A stretch of DNA of 64,000 nucleotides. Source: Chloroflexota bacterium. GTDB lineage: Bacteria > Chloroflexota > Dehalococcoidia > Lucifugimonadales > SAR202-VII-2. The stretch lies in assembly GCA_003228115.1 (NCBI GenBank), contig QEVV01000003.1, forward strand, positions 1 to 64,000, read 5' to 3'. The first letter of the stretch is position 1, and the number at the start of each line of letters is the position of its first letter. Shown here piece after piece: positions 7,793 through 17,036 of the stretch. Below the pieces are notes generated by a model, which ran no database searches, was not told where the DNA came from, and was given only the letters and a program-made list of their open reading frames with translations. A program made the position numbers and the translations under genes.

Positions 7793-8827
7793 ATGTCCAC
7801 CACAAGCCCAATCCGGGGAGCGCACCTCGTGGGAAGCGTCCTCCTGGCCGACGCCGAAGAGGTATTCCGCACTGTTTCAAGCGCCCTTGGCAGCCGCCTT
7901 CAACGCCTCCCAGACGGCGAAACGGGCGAGCGGTCTGAGTGGATCATGTGGCAATGGGACGCCTTGAAAGACAGCCCAGGCCTGTTACCTGCCGTGGACG
8001 CCAACAGCGTTTACGGTACCCGCCCTCAGGTAAAACCCAGGCATGGCCTCAGCGCAGAGGAAGTGGAAATCAATCCCTTGGGCTACGCCAAGGCGGCTAT
8101 CGGTTCCTACCAACTATTTGCCCAATTGAAACAGGAAGGGGTCATCCCTGGGCACCTGCGCTTTCAGGTTAGCCTGCCAACGCCATTGGCCCCGGTCACG
8201 GCGTTCGTGGCCCAAGAGGACCGGCCTATCGTTGAGCCCGCCTACGAAGCGGCGATGCTCCGGGAGGTTGCAGAGATTGTGGCTGCGATTCCTCATGACG
8301 ATCTGGCGATCCAATGGGACATAGCCAGGGAGTTTGCCATTCTCGAGGGCGTCAGCCAGCCTCATTTCAACAATTCCGAAGACGGAATCCGCGATCGAAT
8401 CGCCCGGCTGTCATCGGCGGTGCCGGAGGATGTAGAGATAGGTTACCACCTGTGCTACGGCGATTTCGGACACCGCCATTTTGCTCAGCCAAAGGACGCA
8501 ACGCACCTGAAGAACATGGCAAACGCCATCTCAGAACATGTACAGCGGCCAATTGCCTGGATCCACTTTCCAGTGCCTGTAGACAGACACGACGAGGCCT
8601 ACTTCGAGCCCCTGCGAGAGATCAGACTACATCCCGAAACGGAGTTGTACGTTGGCCTAATCCATCACTCGGACGGCGTTGAAGGAGCCCGACGGCGGAT
8701 AGAAGCGGCACAGCAAGTGCTGGGGGATTTCGGCGTTGGAACTGAGTGCGGCTGGGGCCGCCGCCCGGTGGAAACGATCCCGGAATTGCTTCGAATACAC
8801 GCTGAGGTCTCTGAGCCGGTGGTCTAA
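7793..8827 (+). CDS. MetE/UROD-fold family protein (cobalamin-independent methionine synthase-like)
   Basis: RGAHLVGSVLLADAEEVF...RLPDGETGERSEWIMWQWDAL...WDIAREFAILEG. Confidence 0.65.
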   Translation: MSTTSPIRGAHLVGSVLLADAEEVFRTVSSALGSRLQRLPDGETGERSEWIMWQWDALKDSPGLLPAVDANSVYGTRPQVKPRHGLSAEEVEINPLGYAKAAIGSYQLFAQLKQEGVIPGHLRFQVSLPTPLAPVTAFVAQEDRPIVEPAYEAAMLREVAEIVAAIPHDDLAIQWDIAREFAILEGVSQPHFNNSEDGIRDRIARLSSAVPEDVEIGYHLCYGDFGHRHFAQPKDATHLKNMANAISEHVQRPIAWIHFPVPVDRHDEAYFEPLREIRLHPETELYVGLIHHSDGVEGARRRIEAAQQVLGDFGVGTECGWGRRPVETIPELLRIHAEVSEPVV

Positions 8828-9018
8828 GCCACCCGATCCGCCGAACAGTTGAACCTCACGCCACATATCAGGGTGCAGGGGCGAAGCCTCGCCGGGGTTT
8901 ACAGGGGTGTCCCCTGATCTAAAACGTCCGCGGGCTGGCTGGGTGGGCACTCAGCATAAGACAACAAGAACCGCTTTCTTTGACAGCTTGCGAGCGGACA
9001 ACCCCAACTACGCGACGA

Positions 9019-9039
9019 GGGCGGGTCACCGACCCGCCC
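9019..9039. repeat. REP-like palindrome GGGCGGGTC-acc-GACCCGCCC
   Basis: 9-bp perfect stem followed by CTAC; abuts the stop of the MetE-like gene. Confidence 0.85.
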
Positions 9040-10170
9040 CTACCTCCAAATGTCGGCGGCAACCTCGTTGATAAGGTCGAACTTCCGCCATTGGTCGTCC
9101 TCACTGAGCAGGTTCCCGGCAATCCCGGAAGCGAAGCCACACTGCGGGCTCAGGGCAAGCTGGTCCAAGGGCAAGTGCTTACTGGCATCGTCAATACGAC
9201 GTTTGATATCGTCCGCCGATTCCAGTTCTGGGAGCTTGCTGGTTACCAGGCCAAGCACCACCACCTTCCCCTTGGGCACGAACCGCAGTGCAGCAAAGGT
9301 GCCTGCACGTTCTGAGTCGTACTCCAGAAGCAACCTGCCGTGATGTAGTTCTCCGAAGAGCCGCTCAGCAATAGCGTCGTAGGTGCCTTCTCGATGCCAC
9401 ATGCTGCGTTCGTTTCCCCTACACAAGTGAACACCGAAGGTCACACCTGGAAATTCGGCGACGATAGCATTGTCTGCCCGTATCGTTCGTTCAAGGTTTT
9501 GCTGCGGGTCTTCGCCCCGCTCCTTCATTGTGTCCAACGACGGCTGATCGGCAAATGCCGTGTAGTTGGGAGCGTCGATCTGGACGTACGTGCACCCCGC
9601 CTCAACGAGCCCACCGACAATCTGCCGCTCAACGGCAACAACGTCGGCCGCCAAGTCATCAATGTCGGCGTACAGATGGTTAGGGTCAACGCCACGGAAG
9701 TTCTCCAGAACTCGTCCAGGGCCGATAAGGGTCACCTTAAACGGCTTGGCCGAAAGCCCTTTGGCGAACTGGAACTCCTCCAGCGGCAGGTTCTTGCCCA
9801 ATGTCATGCGTTGAGTGAGCGGACGGCCAAAGCCCCTCAACACCTGCTTTTGGCCCGGCGGGCCGTAGTCCCATCGTTGGAGCGGCTTTTGGCCCTCCTG
9901 CTGCTGGAACGACTGGCTGCCTTCACGATTCTCTCCGAACCCAGCCACCGAATCACCCAAGCTGTCCTTGAAGCCCAAACGCCGAAACTCACCGTCTGTG
10001 AGCACGGCCAAGTTGTGGGCTTCCTGCTTAGCAACAACATCCCGGACGGCGGCGTTCTGGGCTTCCAGCAACTCAGCATCGTTGGCCTGACCCTCGCCAT
10101 GGCGGGCGAAGACTTCTTTCAGACCTTCAGGACGAAGCAGGCTACCGACTTGATCCACACGTAGAGTCAT
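9040..10170 (-). CDS. MetE C-terminal-like methyltransferase family protein
   Basis: VDQVGSLLRPEGLKEVFARH...LTDGEFRR...GPGRVLENF...YVQIDAPNYT...HLCRGN...LSPQCGFAS. Confidence 0.8.
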   Translation of the reverse strand: MTLRVDQVGSLLRPEGLKEVFARHGEGQANDAELLEAQNAAVRDVVAKQEAHNLAVLTDGEFRRLGFKDSLGDSVAGFGENREGSQSFQQQEGQKPLQRWDYGPPGQKQVLRGFGRPLTQRMTLGKNLPLEEFQFAKGLSAKPFKVTLIGPGRVLENFRGVDPNHLYADIDDLAADVVAVERQIVGGLVEAGCTYVQIDAPNYTAFADQPSLDTMKERGEDPQQNLERTIRADNAIVAEFPGVTFGVHLCRGNERSMWHREGTYDAIAERLFGELHHGRLLLEYDSERAGTFAALRFVPKGKVVVLGLVTSKLPELESADDIKRRIDDASKHLPLDQLALSPQCGFASGIAGNLLSEDDQWRKFDLINEVAADIWR

Positions 10171-10233
10171 GTTCTGTCCTTCTCAGAAAAGATGCAAAGG
10201 CAACCCTACCCAGCCCAAACCACTTCGTCAAAT

Positions 10234-11577
10234 CTATTCTGACTCCAGCCTGAATATCCCAGAGTCGCGAGAGAGCACATAAAGATCGCCATCGGAATCT
10301 TGAGCGAATGAGGTTATCTGCAAATCAGAATCGATCAAGAGGTGGTGCTCCGTAACCACGGACCCGTCGTACCGAAGGCTCCAAATCTTGCCGGAACAGA
10401 AGTCACCATAAACATAAGCGCCTTGCAGGGACGGCAGCCTTTCGCCCCGATACACATAGCCGCCGGTTATCGAGCATCCGTGCTCGCGTCCGTAGGTCAC
10501 CACGGGGAGTTGAAGGCCTGTCTGGTCACAGCCGCTCCGAGGTTCGAAGCAAGCGAAGCCTTCCATAACGTTCCATCCGTAATTCAGCCCTGGGCGCACA
10601 ATGTCCACTTCCTCCCAGGCATTCTGACCCACGTCTGCGGCCCATAGGTCTCCAGAGACACGGTCAAAGGAGAAACGCCAGGGGTTCCTGAAGCCGTAGG
10701 CCCATATCTCATCCCTTGCTCCAGCTACCCCAGCTAGTGGGTTATCAGAAGGAACCTGATAGCCCTCGCCGCTCACGTCCAAGCGGAGGATGGAGCCGAA
10801 AAGCGTCCCAGGGTTCTGGCCGTTGCCCGAAGGGTCTCCCCGGCCGCCACCGTCACCAAGCCCAACATAGAAGTATCCATCCGGCCCAAAAGCGAGCTGG
10901 CCACCGTTGTGATTACTGGCTGGTTGCTCCACCTCTAAGATAACCCTCTCGCTGGCCCGGTCGGCCCGGTCGGGGTTGTTGGGGTCGACGGCAAAGCTTG
11001 AGATGACGGATCGACGGGGGCCAGATGCAGAGTAGTAGACGTAGAAGCGGCCGTTCTCAACAAAGGCTGGGTCGAAAGCGAGCCCCAGGAGACCTTCCTC
11101 GTTGCCGCCCGTACTGACCTTGTCGCTGATGTCCAGAAAAACCAGAGCTTCGGATGTACCAGCGTCGCTGGGAAACACCGTAATACGTCCGTCCTGCTCA
11201 GTGGCGAACAACCGGTTGGAGCCATCACCTGGATCGACGAGGTTCGTGAGATGCTGGAAATTGAGGTTTGGGAAGGCTAAAGCTAGCCTCAGAGCCTCCA
11301 ACGGCTTATCGGGAGTCGGTGTGGCAGACCCACTTGGGGCAGAGGTGGGCCCAGATGTAGCCCTTGGAGAACCCGTAGCAAGCGCTGACTCTGACGGTTG
11401 AGGAGCTTGGGTAGCTGCCGTCCCAGGAGCCGTGAGACTCTTGGGCGTTGCCGTGGCCAAAATGGTATGGGGCGACGGGGTGGGCGAGACCGTTGGTCCG
11501 GCACAGGCCGCCAACATCAACGTGCTAGCCAAAACCAACGAGCTGCCTAGGCGGCTTAGCGAGGGAGTCATTGCCAT
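10234..11577 (-). CDS. PQQ-dependent sugar dehydrogenase (soluble GDH/ASD type) lipoprotein
   Basis: Lipobox LMLAAC; FLDISDKVSTGGNEEGLLGLAFDP, NHNGGQLAFGPDGYFYVGLGDGGGRGDPSGNGQ. Start trimmed to ATG at 11577 because the ORF N-term reads through an extragenic repeat. Confidence 0.85.
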   Translation of the reverse strand: MAMTPSLSRLGSSLVLASTLMLAACAGPTVSPTPSPHTILATATPKSLTAPGTAATQAPQPSESALATGSPRATSGPTSAPSGSATPTPDKPLEALRLALAFPNLNFQHLTNLVDPGDGSNRLFATEQDGRITVFPSDAGTSEALVFLDISDKVSTGGNEEGLLGLAFDPAFVENGRFYVYYSASGPRRSVISSFAVDPNNPDRADRASERVILEVEQPASNHNGGQLAFGPDGYFYVGLGDGGGRGDPSGNGQNPGTLFGSILRLDVSGEGYQVPSDNPLAGVAGARDEIWAYGFRNPWRFSFDRVSGDLWAADVGQNAWEEVDIVRPGLNYGWNVMEGFACFEPRSGCDQTGLQLPVVTYGREHGCSITGGYVYRGERLPSLQGAYVYGDFCSGKIWSLRYDGSVVTEHHLLIDSDLQITSFAQDSDGDLYVLSRDSGIFRLESE

Positions 11578-11796
11578 ACCCAGAGAGCCTCCATCCATCA
11601 ATGCGCAGGCCGATTGTAGCCAGACCTTACTGGATTCCGGCCTCCGCCGGAAAGACGGTAACTGAGCGCCCGCAATAGATTCACGGCCTCGAGCCACCAA
11701 TAATGAACCCTTGGTGGCGGTTGACCCGCCAAGGAACGTAGAATCGGTCAAGGTTCAATTGGGCCTCCGAGCCCACAAACCCGAGAGCGAGGCCCC

Positions 11797-12738
11797 ATGA
11801 TTGGCCCGATCTTCAGCATCATCACGGCTGCCTGCTTTGCGATGAGTAGCGTCGTCGGACGTCGTGGTGTTCTCTACGCCACCCCGCTTCAGGGAATGTA
11901 CGTTACCGTCATTGCGGGCGTGCCCTTGTTCCTCATCGCCGCCGCTGTTAGCGGCCAGATGTTCAGGCTGTCAGTCTTTTCTGGGGCTGATTGGATCCTA
12001 CTCCTGATCTCCGGGCTCACGAATATGATCATCGGCCGGTACTGCAACTACCGCGCCACACGGGCACTGGGGGCCAACGGGTCAACCCCGCTACGTTCGT
12101 TCGCCGTCCTCGTAGCAGTGGTGACGGCCATCGTCTTCCTCGACGAAGAGCTAACGCTGGCGCGAGGTTTTGGGGTCGCATTGCTGGTCCTCGCTCCACT
12201 CCTCATGCTGGAGCGACGGAGCACTCCCACCGCAGTCCCCAGCGGAGGCGCGGGACCAGAAACCTCAAAGGCTGGCGCCGCCGAGCCCATCTTCATCCGG
12301 CGGCAGGCAGAGGGATACTTCTTCGGGCTGGCCACGGCCGTTGGCTACGGGTCCAGCCCACTGTTTATGCGAATGGCGCTCGAGGACTCGGGAATGGGAG
12401 TCGCGGGCGGACTGATTTCTTACCTGGCAGCTGCAGGGGTAATGCTACTTCTGCTAGCACTGCCCGGGCAGGTTGCCAACGTCAGGGGAATGAACCGAGC
12501 GGCCATACCCTGGTTTGCAGCGGGGACTGTCAGTTCCTTCCTAGCCCACATGTTCCGGTACGTTGCCATCTCGCTGGCCCCGGTAACCGTGGTGGCGCCT
12601 CTAGTGGAGACGAACGCCATGTTTACGGTGGCGTATTCCTACGTCCTGAACCGGAAGACTGAGATTTTTAACGTCAAGACTCTGGCCGCGATCGGGCTAT
12701 CCATGGTGGGAGCGACGTTGCTTGTGGCTGGCCTTTAA
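11797..12738 (+). CDS. EamA/DMT-family transporter
   Basis: Ten hydrophobic segments; EamA-type duplicated architecture. Confidence 0.75.
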   Translation: MIGPIFSIITAACFAMSSVVGRRGVLYATPLQGMYVTVIAGVPLFLIAAAVSGQMFRLSVFSGADWILLLISGLTNMIIGRYCNYRATRALGANGSTPLRSFAVLVAVVTAIVFLDEELTLARGFGVALLVLAPLLMLERRSTPTAVPSGGAGPETSKAGAAEPIFIRRQAEGYFFGLATAVGYGSSPLFMRMALEDSGMGVAGGLISYLAAAGVMLLLLALPGQVANVRGMNRAAIPWFAAGTVSSFLAHMFRYVAISLAPVTVVAPLVETNAMFTVAYSYVLNRKTEIFNVKTLAAIGLSMVGATLLVAGL

Positions 12739-12740
12739 AA

Positions 12741-12775
12741 GCATGAGGGGAGGCTGATTCGGCCTCCCCTCATGC
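12741..12775. terminator. Bidirectional terminator hairpin
   Basis: GCATGAGGGGAGGC-7 nt-GCCTCCCCTCATGC between convergent genes; T-run on the minus strand. Confidence 0.7.
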
Positions 12776-12805
12776 ACTTCACAACGCGAAGCGGGCAATG
12801 CAGCC

Positions 12806-13912
12806 TTACTTGCCCAACGCGTAAAAGGCCCTTGCGTTATCGTCAAGGATCTTCTCGATTGCAGGGCTGGGGACGTCTTCTCGTCCCCTGAAGACCCGGG
12901 CCATATTGTCCTCAAACGACTGGTCGTTGTGGCCGTAGTCGGAGCCGATCATCATGTGGTCTTCGCCAATGTAGTCAAGCAGGTAGTTCACGTCTTCGTC
13001 TGCCTCACAGGCCACGTAGAGGCCGTATTCTTCGAAAAGCTTAATACCACCCTTTCGATTGTCGTCCTTGATTAGTTTGAAGTAGCGGCCCAAGTTGTGG
13101 AGCACGTAGGGAACCCATGAGGCCTCAGCCTCAAGGAAACCGAAACGCAGACCAGGGAACCTCTCTGGGACCTTGTTTGCCACAATATCGCGGAAGGCCA
13201 TCAAGGGCTGAATACGAATGATCGGAAAAGTGAAGCTCAGGTCGTAGTTGAACACATTGGTGATCGTGGGTGACCCTGCCCCGGTGTGGATGGATATGGG
13301 CAGGTTCAGCCGGGCAGCCTCGGCGTAGATCGGAAAGAAGTAGGGCTCAGCCAGGGACATATCGACCTCAAGACCCCGGAAGAATACGCCGACCGCCCCG
13401 TGTTCCTTGCCGTATCGCATCTCCTCAATGGCCGCATCGACGTCACGGAGAGGCGGCATGAGCACCCATCGGATGCGGTTGTTGCTCTCAGCCCAGGCCT
13501 TGCCCATGAAGCGGTTGTAGGCTCGGCAAAGCTCGATTTCCAGTTTGGCATCCTGGGTCAAACACACAAGGAAAAGGGTTGGGTAGACGATTTGTACGTC
13601 CACGCCGAGGTTGTCCATGTCCTTCAGGCGGTCGGGTACATCCGTGATCTCCATGGAGCCGATGCTGATGTCTTGGTTACGGTTCTGGATGATCTCTGCC
13701 GCAGTAGGAGTGGCCAAGGGGAAGCCGCCCTTACCGGCTGGTTTTGGGAAAATGTCTCCATCGATCAACCAAAAGGCGTTAAAGCCCTTATAAAGGGTGT
13801 CGCTGGGCACTCTGACCAACACCGGCCTCCGGTTGTACTGTTCTTCGCTCATAAATTCAAACATGGAGCCTGGCTCCATAATGTGCGTATCAGCGTCAAC
13901 GACTCCAGGCAT
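12806..13912 (-). CDS. Amidohydrolase family (TIM-barrel metal-dependent hydrolase)
   Basis: VVDADTHIMEP... HTGAG ... GSDYGHND. Confidence 0.8.
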   Translation of the reverse strand: MPGVVDADTHIMEPGSMFEFMSEEQYNRRPVLVRVPSDTLYKGFNAFWLIDGDIFPKPAGKGGFPLATPTAAEIIQNRNQDISIGSMEITDVPDRLKDMDNLGVDVQIVYPTLFLVCLTQDAKLEIELCRAYNRFMGKAWAESNNRIRWVLMPPLRDVDAAIEEMRYGKEHGAVGVFFRGLEVDMSLAEPYFFPIYAEAARLNLPISIHTGAGSPTITNVFNYDLSFTFPIIRIQPLMAFRDIVANKVPERFPGLRFGFLEAEASWVPYVLHNLGRYFKLIKDDNRKGGIKLFEEYGLYVACEADEDVNYLLDYIGEDHMMIGSDYGHNDQSFEDNMARVFRGREDVPSPAIEKILDDNARAFYALGK

Positions 13913-14046
13913 GGTTCCTCCAGTCTCATTACTAGCGATTTGGTAGCGAATGTAGGCTCACGAAGGTGAGCATGTCAACCGCGCTTCCAGGCGATCCCTA
14001 TGATACATTAGCCCGGCATTTAGCATCCGATTCCAAGGGGGAACGC

Positions 14047-14592
14047 ATGAATCCAGCAGTCATCATCCTCGATATGGCCAAGGGCTACGGATGGGAGCCA
14101 GGCAGCTTCGGTTACGACATGGTCGCCCGTGTGAAGGCACTCAAGGACGCCGCCTACGCTGCCAACGCCCAGGTGATCCACGTCAACAGCATGCGCCGCC
14201 CTACCGACAATGTAGACAATGTCACCATGCTGGCGGGCAGCAGTGGCCCGGAGGTCATCCCCGAGCTTCAGCCGATCGACAAGGACGTGTTGATCTACAA
14301 GCGCTATCTCAGCGGGTTCTCCTACAACGACCTGGACTACACGCTACGGAACCTGAAGGCCGACACGGTCATCATCGCTGGGGCCTCCACTGACAACACG
14401 GTCCTTTGGACATCGGCTGACGCCTTTCAGCTTCGCTACAAAGTGGTGCTTGTGGAGGACTGCACGATGGTCCACAGGCCGGAAGAGCCGCCCGAGGTCA
14501 AGGAATACGCCATGCGCATCGTGCGCAACGTCCTGCATAGCGAGGTCCTCCCCTTGGACCAAGTGGTCGCCCAATACCTACGGCCAGCATAG
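14047..14592 (+). CDS. Cysteine hydrolase (isochorismatase-like)
   Basis: AVIILDMAKGYGWE...VIHVNS...LKADTVIIAGASTDNTVLWTSADAFQLRYKVVLVEDCT. Confidence 0.7.
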   Translation: MNPAVIILDMAKGYGWEPGSFGYDMVARVKALKDAAYAANAQVIHVNSMRRPTDNVDNVTMLAGSSGPEVIPELQPIDKDVLIYKRYLSGFSYNDLDYTLRNLKADTVIIAGASTDNTVLWTSADAFQLRYKVVLVEDCTMVHRPEEPPEVKEYAMRIVRNVLHSEVLPLDQVVAQYLRPA

Positions 14593-14840
14593 CGTCGGCC
14601 CGCAATAGAGCCTCGGCGCAGCCCCGTTCCCTCTTAGTTGATGCGGCGCCCAATACCCCTGGGCGTGGTAACTACACTATGCGCTATGGACGATTCCCCG
14701 AGTGAGGCAGACTGTGCGTTTCCCAAGCAATTGACAACATCAGCGCGTGGCCGTACGGTTTTTGCCGTCCCAGCATGGTGTGTCTAAGAAAGCAATGGAT
14801 TCCTTCTGGGAAAATTCTAGTTTGAGAAAGGAGCCGATCC

Positions 14841-15257
14841 GTGAGTTCGATAAAAGAGAAGGCAATGCAGTTCGTCGATGACTGTGACACTGGAAAGGGA
14901 TGGGAGACGTGTAAGCAATACTGCCATCCGCAGGCAACATTCTCCGTCTAGGCGGATGCGCTTGGCGGAATCGATACCCTTGAGGCCTACACGCAGTGGA
15001 CGAAAGATTTACTCACGCCCGTGCCGGACGGCGCCTGCGAGTTGCGTTCGCTCGCCGTGGATGAGGAACGGAACAACGTGACTGCGTATGCCGTTTTCCG
15101 AGGTACGCAAACTGGGGAGGGTGGACCGGTGCCTCCGACCGGAAAGCGAGTGGAATCGGACTACGTCTACATCATGCAGTTCGAGGGCGACCTGATCCGT
15201 CACATGACCAAGGTCTGGAACGATGGAGTCGCTCTGAAGCAGCTCGGCTGGGCGTAG
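14841..15257 (+). pseudogene. SnoaL/NTF2-like small protein interrupted by an in-frame amber codon
   Basis: GTG start with AAAGGAG RBS. The frame reads ...HPQATFSV-TAG-ADALGGIDTLEAYTQW... to TAG at 15255; the single stop at 14949 interrupts an otherwise continuous 138-codon frame. Confidence 0.7.
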
Positions 15258-15299
15258 TGAGGCCGGTGGCCCGCCGCCAGCTTTGGTAGCAGATGCCGC

Positions 15300-15480
15300 G
15301 CAAGCTGGTGCGTGAGCGAGTCACCATGTCTTCGGTCAGAAATAGCTACTGGGCGGGCGCCAGCCCGCCCAGTAGCTCCCCTCGCTGTTCCTCTTTGAAG
15401 CACTCGATATACCCGTTCTCCCAAGGACTGCCTGGCTCGATGAAGGGGTCTTGGCCCGCACCCGTCGTGTCGGCCGGATG
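15300..15480 (-). mobile_element. Remnant of an IS3-type transposase (rve integrase C-terminal part)
   Basis: Minus-strand frame reads PFIEPGSPWENGYIECFKEEQRGELLGG, the conserved PGSPWENGyiEsf..lRdElL block, with no intact ORF around it. Confidence 0.7.
15344..15377. repeat. 15-bp perfect inverted repeat with 4-nt loop inside the transposase remnant
   Basis: AGCTACTGGGCGGGC gcca GCCCGCCCAGTAGCT. Confidence 0.9.
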
Positions 15481-15629
15481 GCCAGACACTCCCCGCTGAC
15501 TCCTCTCCTGGACCCCTCCCTAGCGGACTGCTTCGCTCGCAACGACGATTGATGCGACTCAGCATTGACACGCCTTTATGCTGAGTCGTATATTTCCTTG
15601 CTGATAGCATGTATCAATAAGGGTTCATT

Positions 15630-16025
15630 ATGGTCCTAGAATCTACACAGGTCTTCCAACGCAACACGGCTGCCCGCGGCAAGGTGCTCCAGGCTATTGA
15701 ACGCCAGACGGGGCACTTCACTGCTGAGGACCTGAGTCAGCAACTTCCGGGCGTGGGTAGAGCTACCGTCTATCGCACCCTTGGGGTGCTCACTCGGTCT
15801 GGCTACCTATGCAAGGTATTGCTGGGTGGCAACACCTTGCACTATCAGGTGAGCCCGGAAGAACACCACCACCATCTCGTCTGCATCGAGTGCGATCGCA
15901 TTGTGGATGTGGAGTCGTGCGAGGTGGCGGATTACGCCAGAGAGACAGCCCTAGCGCAAGGGTTCCAGCTTCAACGACACCGTCTAGAGGTTTACGGACG
16001 GTGTCCTTCCTGCCAGATAGGCTGA
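15630..16025 (+). CDS. Fur-family metalloregulator, probably Zur by context
   Basis: EDLSQQLPGVGRATVYRTLGVLTRSGYLCKV and HHHHLVCIECDRIVDVE are Fur-family signatures; next to znuACB. Confidence 0.9.
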   Translation: MVLESTQVFQRNTAARGKVLQAIERQTGHFTAEDLSQQLPGVGRATVYRTLGVLTRSGYLCKVLLGGNTLHYQVSPEEHHHHLVCIECDRIVDVESCEVADYARETALAQGFQLQRHRLEVYGRCPSCQIG

Positions 16026-16073
16026 TCCCGTGAACGTTCAGACGACAAAGCAGACAATAATTCCGTGCTACAT

Positions 16074-16094
16074 TAATGAGACTGAGTCTCATTA
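16074..16094. promoter_or_regulatory. Fur/Zur-type operator
   Basis: Perfect 10-1-10 palindrome TAATGAGACT-G-AGTCTCATTA; contains 7-1-7 TGAGACT-G-AGTCTCA; lies just upstream of znuA. Confidence 0.7.
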
Positions 16095-16112
16095 CGGCGC
16101 AGCCAGGTACTC

Positions 16113-17036
16113 TTGATGCATCGATGGATAGTAGGCGGCCTAATGGGAATAGCCATGCTAGGAATTGCTTGCGGCTCCGGCGAAGGCGGCACACAAGAGC
16201 CAGATGGGCTTCCACAACCGAGGCTAAGCGTCGTGACTACTGTGTATCCCTTGTTCCATTTTGCAGACAGGATCGCTGGTGATCTTGCCGACGTCCGGCT
16301 CCTAGTGCCACCCGGCGCCGAGCCGCATGACTGGGAGCCGACGGCTCGCACGATGAAGGAAGTCCAGAGCGCAGATGTAATCGTCTTCAATGGCGCCGGT
16401 TTCGAGCCTTGGGTTGACCGCCTGTTCGAAGGCGTTGAAGGAACCGAAGTGAAGCTCGTGGAGGCAACAAAGGATGTAGAACTCCTCCGGGGCGGAGACG
16501 GCAGCGCCATCGACCCCCACATCTGGCTTGATCCCGTACGGGCTCAAGAGCAGGTTCGGACGATTCTTGAAGGCTTCATCGACGCAGTTCCGCAGGACGT
16601 TGAAGCACTCCGCACCAATGCCGGGGTCCTGGATGTTGAACTTGCAGACCTGCACCAGGAATTCGTCGAAGGCCTGAGCGAATGTGCCCTCGACACCTTC
16701 TTCGTCAATCACGCCGCCTTCGGCTATCTAACGGACCGGTACGGGCTTCGACAGCTCGCCATCTCCGGCCTCTCGCCGGAAGTGGAGCCGAGCCCTGCTC
16801 GAATGGCCGAGCTGATTTCGACTGCTCGGGACTATCGGATCGAGCACGTCCTGTTCGAGAGGCTCATCAGCCCCCGGGTAGCTGAGGCCGTCGCTCGAGA
16901 GCTAGGAGCGCAAACGCTGGTACTAGACCCGCTTGAGGGACTCACCGACGATCAACAAGAAGCTGGAGAGGATTACTTCAGCGTCATGCGGCAGAACCTG
17001 AACACCCTCCAAACGGCCCTGCAATGCAACCCTTAA
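16113..17036 (+). CDS. znuA: Zinc/manganese ABC transporter substrate-binding lipoprotein
   Basis: Lipobox MLGIAC; AEPHDWEPT, DPHIWLDPV, VNHAAFGYLTDRYGL are ZnuA/cluster A-I signatures. Confidence 0.85.
   Translation: MMHRWIVGGLMGIAMLGIACGSGEGGTQEPDGLPQPRLSVVTTVYPLFHFADRIAGDLADVRLLVPPGAEPHDWEPTARTMKEVQSADVIVFNGAGFEPWVDRLFEGVEGTEVKLVEATKDVELLRGGDGSAIDPHIWLDPVRAQEQVRTILEGFIDAVPQDVEALRTNAGVLDVELADLHQEFVEGLSECALDTFFVNHAAFGYLTDRYGLRQLAISGLSPEVEPSPARMAELISTARDYRIEHVLFERLISPRVAEAVARELGAQTLVLDPLEGLTDDQQEAGEDYFSVMRQNLNTLQTALQCNP

Noticed and set aside
9394-10164. 256-aa plus-strand ORF opposite the MetE-like gene
   Set aside because: Antisense shadow ORF; the minus strand carries clear family motifs.
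13286-13969. 227-aa plus ORF opposite the amidohydrolase
   Set aside because: Antisense shadow; no motif.
14949-14951. Pyrrolysine at the TAG of the SnoaL-like gene
   Set aside because: No methylamine methyltransferase context or Pyl genes seen; a Gln-to-stop mutation is simpler.
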